From the NCBI GenBank assembly GCA_964600965.1, contig CAZRLO010000003.1, positions 7,391 through 71,390 of the forward strand: DNA of 64,000 bases, written 5' to 3'. Positions within the stretch are counted from its first letter, which is position 1; the number at the start of each line of letters is the position of its first letter. The position numbers and the translations under genes are program-made. Origin of the DNA: UBA5972 sp964600965 (GTDB lineage: Bacteria > Pseudomonadota > Alphaproteobacteria > Rhodobacterales > Rhodobacteraceae). This document shows, piece after piece, positions 60,159-64,000 of the stretch. The notes beneath the pieces were generated by a model. That model did no database searches. It had not been told where the DNA came from and saw only the letters and a program-made list of their open reading frames with translations.

Positions 60159-61721
60159 CTATTGCGTGCGTTCCGGGATCACATGAACATCGCCGACCAG
60201 CCCATCCAGATCGTCGCTATCGGCCTCGGGTTTTGCGGGCATCGTGTTGCGGTCCGGCGGTGGTTCCCCGGGCGCGGCGGCGGGTTCCGGCGGGGCCTCG
60301 GCGGTGTCGTCCGCCGCAGGCGAGGGTTCCGCCGGTTTTTCGGCCTCGCCGACGATCAATGGCAGCATGTCGGCGGACCGCGCCCCGGCGTCGGTCCTGT
60401 CGGGCGGCACGGCCCATTCCAGCGTGTCAAAATGGCTGCAATTCTCGCAGACCGGTTCCCATGCGCCATGCACGAAGCTGCAGGACGAACATATCCATTG
60501 CGGTCCGCGCGACGCGTCCAGGGCGCGGGTCAGCCAGCCGCGCACCACATTGTCGGGCGCGCCTTCGCCGCGTTCGATGGCGGCCATGATTGTCAGGGAC
60601 CGCGTGGTCGGCGCGGTTTCGGCCAGATCGCCCATCGACTTGCGGGCGGCAGGAAAATCATCGGCCACGATCGCCAGTTCGCCCGCCAGCATTCTGGTTT
60701 CCGGATCCTCTGGCTTGACCTTCAGCAGGGGCTGGAACCGCTTCAGTCGCTCGGCCGCGCTTTCGTCGGTTACCAGATCGGCAAACGCCGCCGCCAAATC
60801 GGGATGCGGCTGAACGGACCACGCTTTTTTCAGCGCTTTGGTCGCAAGACGCATCGCGTTGTCCAGCATGTGCATTTCCGCCGCCAGCACCGCCGCGGGG
60901 ATCAGATCGGGTGACAGTCGGTTGGCCTGCAGGGCGGCGGCCTTGCCGGCCTCGATCTCGCCCGCGTCGATCTTTTCGCGGGCATCGGCCAGCGCCAGGA
61001 CCGCATCGCGTCTGGTGTGAACGTCCTTGGGCAGCGCGCGCGTCTTCAGCTTGGCCCCCAGGGTGGCGCGGGCACCCTTCCAGTCCGCCTTTTCCGATTG
61101 CAGCGAAAACAACAGGTCCAGCGTTCCCTCGTGTCGCGGCCGCAGCGCAAAGGCCTTTTCGGCCAGTCTAAGTGCGGTGTCGGTGTCGCCCTCGGCCAGC
61201 TTTTGCTTGAGAATGCCCTGCACGCCCACGAACCGGGTCCGGTCGTCGCCGAGCAGTTTCTTGTAGTAATTCTGCGCCTTGCCGGTCTCGCCGGACATTT
61301 CCGCCGCCTGCGCGCTGATCAGCAGGGTCAGTTCCGGTCGGGCGAGGTACTTTTCCGCTTTGGTGGCCTTGGCCATCGCCAGCCGCCCCTCGCCCGAGGC
61401 GAGCGCCATCAGGCCATCGGCCAGCGCCTCGAACCCACGGCGCTCGCGGTTGCGGTCGAAATAGCGGGAAATCGCCGTCTCGTCCCCGTTGAAGAACCGG
61501 AAAGTGGCGACCAGCAATCCGGCCAGACGAAAGGCGACCCACCCCGCCGCAAGAATCGCCAATATGCCGATCATCCCGGCCAGCGGCGTCAGCGAAAATT
61601 CGATCGCCCCGAACGCCACGCGGATTTCTCCGCCGGTTTCGATGATAAATCCCGCACCGAACGTCAGGGCGGCCACCAGACCGACAAACAGAATGACCTT
61701 GACCAGCGACCAGATCATCAT
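60159..61721 (-). CDS. hemY: HemY family protein, TPR-rich, with C-terminal zinc-ribbon-like motif
   Basis: 520 residues. Two N-terminal membrane helices (about 8-25 and 44-68), then a long TPR-like helical domain (about 90-390). A CSSC...CENC four-cysteine motif around 420-440 resembles the rubredoxin-like module of LapB, and an acidic/Pro-rich tail ends the protein. HemY is linked to haem biosynthesis genes but is not protoporphyrinogen oxidase in Gram-negatives; a scaffold role has been suggested. The ATG overlaps the stop of the preceding COG4223 gene (ATGA). Confidence 0.88.
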   Translation of the reverse strand: MMIWSLVKVILFVGLVAALTFGAGFIIETGGEIRVAFGAIEFSLTPLAGMIGILAILAAGWVAFRLAGLLVATFRFFNGDETAISRYFDRNRERRGFEALADGLMALASGEGRLAMAKATKAEKYLARPELTLLISAQAAEMSGETGKAQNYYKKLLGDDRTRFVGVQGILKQKLAEGDTDTALRLAEKAFALRPRHEGTLDLLFSLQSEKADWKGARATLGAKLKTRALPKDVHTRRDAVLALADAREKIDAGEIEAGKAAALQANRLSPDLIPAAVLAAEMHMLDNAMRLATKALKKAWSVQPHPDLAAAFADLVTDESAAERLKRFQPLLKVKPEDPETRMLAGELAIVADDFPAARKSMGDLAETAPTTRSLTIMAAIERGEGAPDNVVRGWLTRALDASRGPQWICSSCSFVHGAWEPVCENCSHFDTLEWAVPPDRTDAGARSADMLPLIVGEAEKPAEPSPAADDTAEAPPEPAAAPGEPPPDRNTMPAKPEADSDDLDGLVGDVHVIPERTQ

Positions 61722-63109
61722 GGCGTTATTCCCGCGCCGATCTGGCGAGTGAATTTTTCCAGCGCGGAAGTCGCCGCAAGGCGGGTCTCGGCGTCTTGCA
61801 GCCAGTCACGCATTTCGGCCAAGCTGGCCTTGGGCAGGGAATTCACCAAATCGACGGCGGGTTTCAGTTCGCCGCGACCAAGGGCCGCCTCGGCACGCGA
61901 GAGGATGGCGTCGGGGTCATCGCCTTCCTTTTCCTCAAGCGAACGCGCCCCGATCTGGCTTTTGAAAAAGGCGGTCAACCGTGCGCCGATCCCGTCGTCG
62001 GGTTTCGCGCGGGCCGAAACCTTGATTGCCCGGCGCGCGGCGGAAGGAAAGCGGCGTTGCAGTTCTGCCAGCGGCACGACACCGGCTTCGGCCCGATCCA
62101 GCAGTACCGCCGGTATCTCCGCCGCCGCTTCGGCCGCGATCTGCGCCAGCAATTCGCCATATGCCCGCCCGGTCTCCAGCGCAGAACGCAACCGTTCGGC
62201 GGCCAGGCCCATATCCAGATTGCGGGCCGAGGCCGCGGCGGTTTCCGACAATTCCAGCACCTTGCCCCGCGCGGCCTCCAGTTGCGCGCCGGTATGCTCG
62301 GACAGCGCATCCAGTCGCGCGGAAAGCTCGTTGCTGGTGCTGATCTGGGTCTGGACCTTCTGTTCCAGCGCCTTGATTTCCGCGCCATAACCGGCGATCA
62401 GCGCCGCCGTGGCCTCGCTGATTTCGCCGCCGGTATTGGCGAGGCTCGCCGCGATGGCCGCGCGCGAAGACCGCAGATCGGCAAGCGTTGCCGCCAGACT
62501 GGTTTCCGCGGCGTCCAGACGGTCCTGCAAGGCCCGGGACTGGGTGGCAACGCGCGCGGAAAGCGCGTCGATTTCGGGTCGCAGATCGGGGATTTGCGCA
62601 GGTGGCTCTGTGGCTTCAACTGCCGCGAGCCGGGATTCGATATCGGACATCGTGACGGCAATTTCGGCGCGCAGGGCCGCGTTCTCGGCCGCCAGCCGTG
62701 CGGTCGGCGTTTGCGATTTCACCGCGATGGCATAGCCAATGCCAACCGCGATAACGCCGCCCAGCGCCAGTGCCGCGATTTGCATGGCCGGGCGCAGATT
62801 TCGCTGGGGCACCGATTTTTCGGGTTCGATTGGTGGTTTCGTTTCGGTCGTGGCGGCCTTTTCGTTGGCGGAACTGGTGCCGGTTTCGACTTTCCCTGCC
62901 TTCACTGGTGGCACTTCGATGGCCTTGGCATCGATGGTCTGCGGTGGTTTCCTGGCGGGCGCGGTCGCCGGTTTGACCGGAGGGTCCAGAATCACCGGCG
63001 CGTCGGATTTCCCGGATTTTCGATCCGCGGATTTCGAAGATTTCGCTGCAGGTTTCGCCGCCGGTTTCGCCTGTTTTGACCCCGTAGCCTTTGTTTTCCG
63101 CGTTGCCAA
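61718..63109 (-). CDS. COG4223-type inner-membrane protein in the hem operon (HemX position)
   Basis: 463 residues. A Lys/Ala/Pro-rich cytoplasmic N-terminus (about 1-105), one transmembrane helix (about 109-130, MQIAALALGGVIAVGIGYAIAV), and a long coiled-coil periplasmic region (about 135-310). The C-terminal helical domain includes AELQRRFPSAARRAIKVSARA. Same layout as HemX/mitofilin-like proteins. No ATG near the domain start; the TTG at 63109 is chosen as giving (M)ATRKTKATGSK. It lies between hemD and hemY and overlaps hemY. Confidence 0.82.
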   Translation of the reverse strand: MATRKTKATGSKQAKPAAKPAAKSSKSADRKSGKSDAPVILDPPVKPATAPARKPPQTIDAKAIEVPPVKAGKVETGTSSANEKAATTETKPPIEPEKSVPQRNLRPAMQIAALALGGVIAVGIGYAIAVKSQTPTARLAAENAALRAEIAVTMSDIESRLAAVEATEPPAQIPDLRPEIDALSARVATQSRALQDRLDAAETSLAATLADLRSSRAAIAASLANTGGEISEATAALIAGYGAEIKALEQKVQTQISTSNELSARLDALSEHTGAQLEAARGKVLELSETAAASARNLDMGLAAERLRSALETGRAYGELLAQIAAEAAAEIPAVLLDRAEAGVVPLAELQRRFPSAARRAIKVSARAKPDDGIGARLTAFFKSQIGARSLEEKEGDDPDAILSRAEAALGRGELKPAVDLVNSLPKASLAEMRDWLQDAETRLAATSALEKFTRQIGAGITP

Positions 63110-63213
63110 TTGCCCGTAACCCCCACTCGCGACCAGGGGGCACCCAAATCGCCCCCCCCCGTTTCCACAAAGATAGTCCACGGACCGGGCCCTCACAAGG
63201 GATCGGCGTGCAA

Positions 63214-63930
63214 TCAGATCAGCCCGGCCAGTTCGTGGGTGACGGCCGCGGCGGTAGGGGCCCCCGCGACGAGAATGCGGGCAAATCCGCGCGGGTCCAG
63301 GCTGTCTTGCACGTTGTTGCTGATGCAGATCGCGGTCAGTGGCGCCGATCCGGATGTTGCGGGCCTGGCGCCGAACAGACGGGCCGCTCTGGGCGAAAAC
63401 AGCGGTACCAGCACTGGCGCGGCACTTGCCAGCACGTTGCTTGCCGCTGCCGTCAGGCCCTGATTGGGTTGGGTGTAAATCACCGCTTCGCGGGTCGGCT
63501 GGCCGGCCTGTGACAACCGGGCCGCAATGTTGCCGGTCGTGAATTGCCCGCGCAAATGCAGGCATTGCCCCGAACCGGTGCGGCCGCGTGCCGTTGCCAA
63601 CGCCACCAGATCATCGGCGCGGCCACCGGCAGATTCCGCGCGCATCCCCAGATCGCCCGCGCATTGTGCGGTCTGATCGCCAACGCAGAGGCAGGGAATA
63701 TCCCGTTGGTTGCAAAGTTCGCCAAAAATCCGGACGGCATTGGCCGAACTGAACAGCAGCCACGAAACGCCCGCCAGATCGATCGGTGCGCGCGTCGGAA
63801 TGATCCGGGTCAACGGGGAAACGACCGGCCGAACGCGGGGGCCGAATTCCCGCGCAAGGCGGGCGGCATATTCCGACGCCTTCGGCTCGGGCCGGGTGAT
63901 CAGAACGGATATGCCGGGATTGCCTGCCAT
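63214..63930 (-). CDS. hemD: Uroporphyrinogen-III synthase
   Basis: 238-residue enzyme that closes hydroxymethylbilane to uroporphyrinogen III. The family has low sequence conservation. The call rests on the N-terminal ISVLITRPEPKASEYAARL, the central GDQTAQCAGDLGMRAESAGG (sensor of the typical VG..TA...G pattern), VLVPLFSPRAARLF and the hem operon context. Start ATG 63930, preceded by GCAGGGC. It heads the visible part of the unit hemD, COG4223 gene, hemY; hemC is not in the window. Confidence 0.88.
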   Translation of the reverse strand: MAGNPGISVLITRPEPKASEYAARLAREFGPRVRPVVSPLTRIIPTRAPIDLAGVSWLLFSSANAVRIFGELCNQRDIPCLCVGDQTAQCAGDLGMRAESAGGRADDLVALATARGRTGSGQCLHLRGQFTTGNIAARLSQAGQPTREAVIYTQPNQGLTAAASNVLASAAPVLVPLFSPRAARLFGARPATSGSAPLTAICISNNVQDSLDPRGFARILVAGAPTAAAVTHELAGLI

Positions 63931-63979
63931 GCCCTGCGGTGATACCTGCGGGCGCGGGATCACGCAAGAAAATGCCGGT

Positions 63980-64000
63980 ATGCACGACCAAATCACCGTT
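63980..64000 (+). CDS. Possible 5' end of a divergent gene (tsaD-like?), cut by the window
   Basis: ATG at 63980 is followed by HDQITV up to the last base. In alphaproteobacteria tsaD often lies divergent from the hemC/hemD genes and starts with a short polar peptide followed by a ITVLGIES-type strand, so these codons would fit. Only seven codons are visible; this is a guess from gene order. Confidence 0.25.

Overview
The window is a GC-rich chromosomal segment, most likely from an alphaproteobacterium of the order Rhodobacterales (roseobacter/Paracoccaceae type). Supporting points: a tRNA-His with the alphaproteobacterial pattern (no G-1, A73, G1:U72), an alphaproteobacterial LexA box (GTTC-N7-GTTC) in front of mmcB, 6S RNA upstream of the 5-formyl-THF cyclo-ligase gene, a hemD/COG4223/hemY operon, heterotetrameric sarcosine oxidase, and small families I recognise from this group (DUF6324, DUF6280, DUF1489). 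No phage, transposase, plasmid or CRISPR genes were found. Most of the window is ordinary densely packed chromosome.

Layout. 1-3.9 kb (+): a 5'-truncated zinc alcohol dehydrogenase, an enolase-superfamily dehydratase-like gene and an MFS exporter. 4.0-13.7 kb (-): a long, tightly overlapping purine operon, uraH then xdhA-xdhB-xdhC, followed without a break by a BMP-type nucleoside/purine ABC importer (ATPase, two permeases, binding protein). Uptake of a purine base or nucleoside, oxidation to urate and hydrolysis of 5-hydroxyisourate are therefore encoded together. 14.4-21.4 kb: yebC, two convergent SLC13-type permeases separated by an inverted-repeat element, an EamA transporter, a YmdB-like phosphoesterase, 5-FCL and 6S RNA. 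21.7-23.3 kb: LexA-boxed mmcB, a DUF6324 gene, two related small membrane proteins and tRNA-His. 23.4-28.4 kb (-): soxBDAG, sarcosine oxidase feeding C1 units to tetrahydrofolate. 28.4-30.2 kb: an isolated tadE/tadG-like pair. 30.6-48.5 kb: glutamate dehydrogenase family, a TPR protein, a non-heme iron oxygenase with a beta-HAD dehydrogenase, pirin, DUF1489, B12-dependent ribonucleotide reductase, LpxR-like lipid A deacylase, class V aminotransferase, a tyrosine phosphatase with an ABC exporter, a glycosyltransferase, YgfZ, an inositol-phosphatase-like protein and an SDR. 48.7-56.9 kb: a chemoreceptor with a small exported helical partner, EF-P, DUF6280, HrpB, MeaB and L28. 57-64 kb: a repeat-rich gene-poor stretch, a small membrane protein, a PhyH-type oxygenase, a small exported protein, and hemD, the COG4223 gene and hemY.

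Beyond the genes, the clearest unexplained structure is a family of degenerate intergenic repeats (about 280-310 bp when full length) with copies near 14.1, 37.6, 57.1 and 60.0 kb, in both orientations. Also notable are the paired small membrane proteins at 22.7-23.2 kb, a 24-bp tandem repeat at 57.6 kb and several palindromes that could be operators. All functional calls come from reading the sequence; no database search was run.
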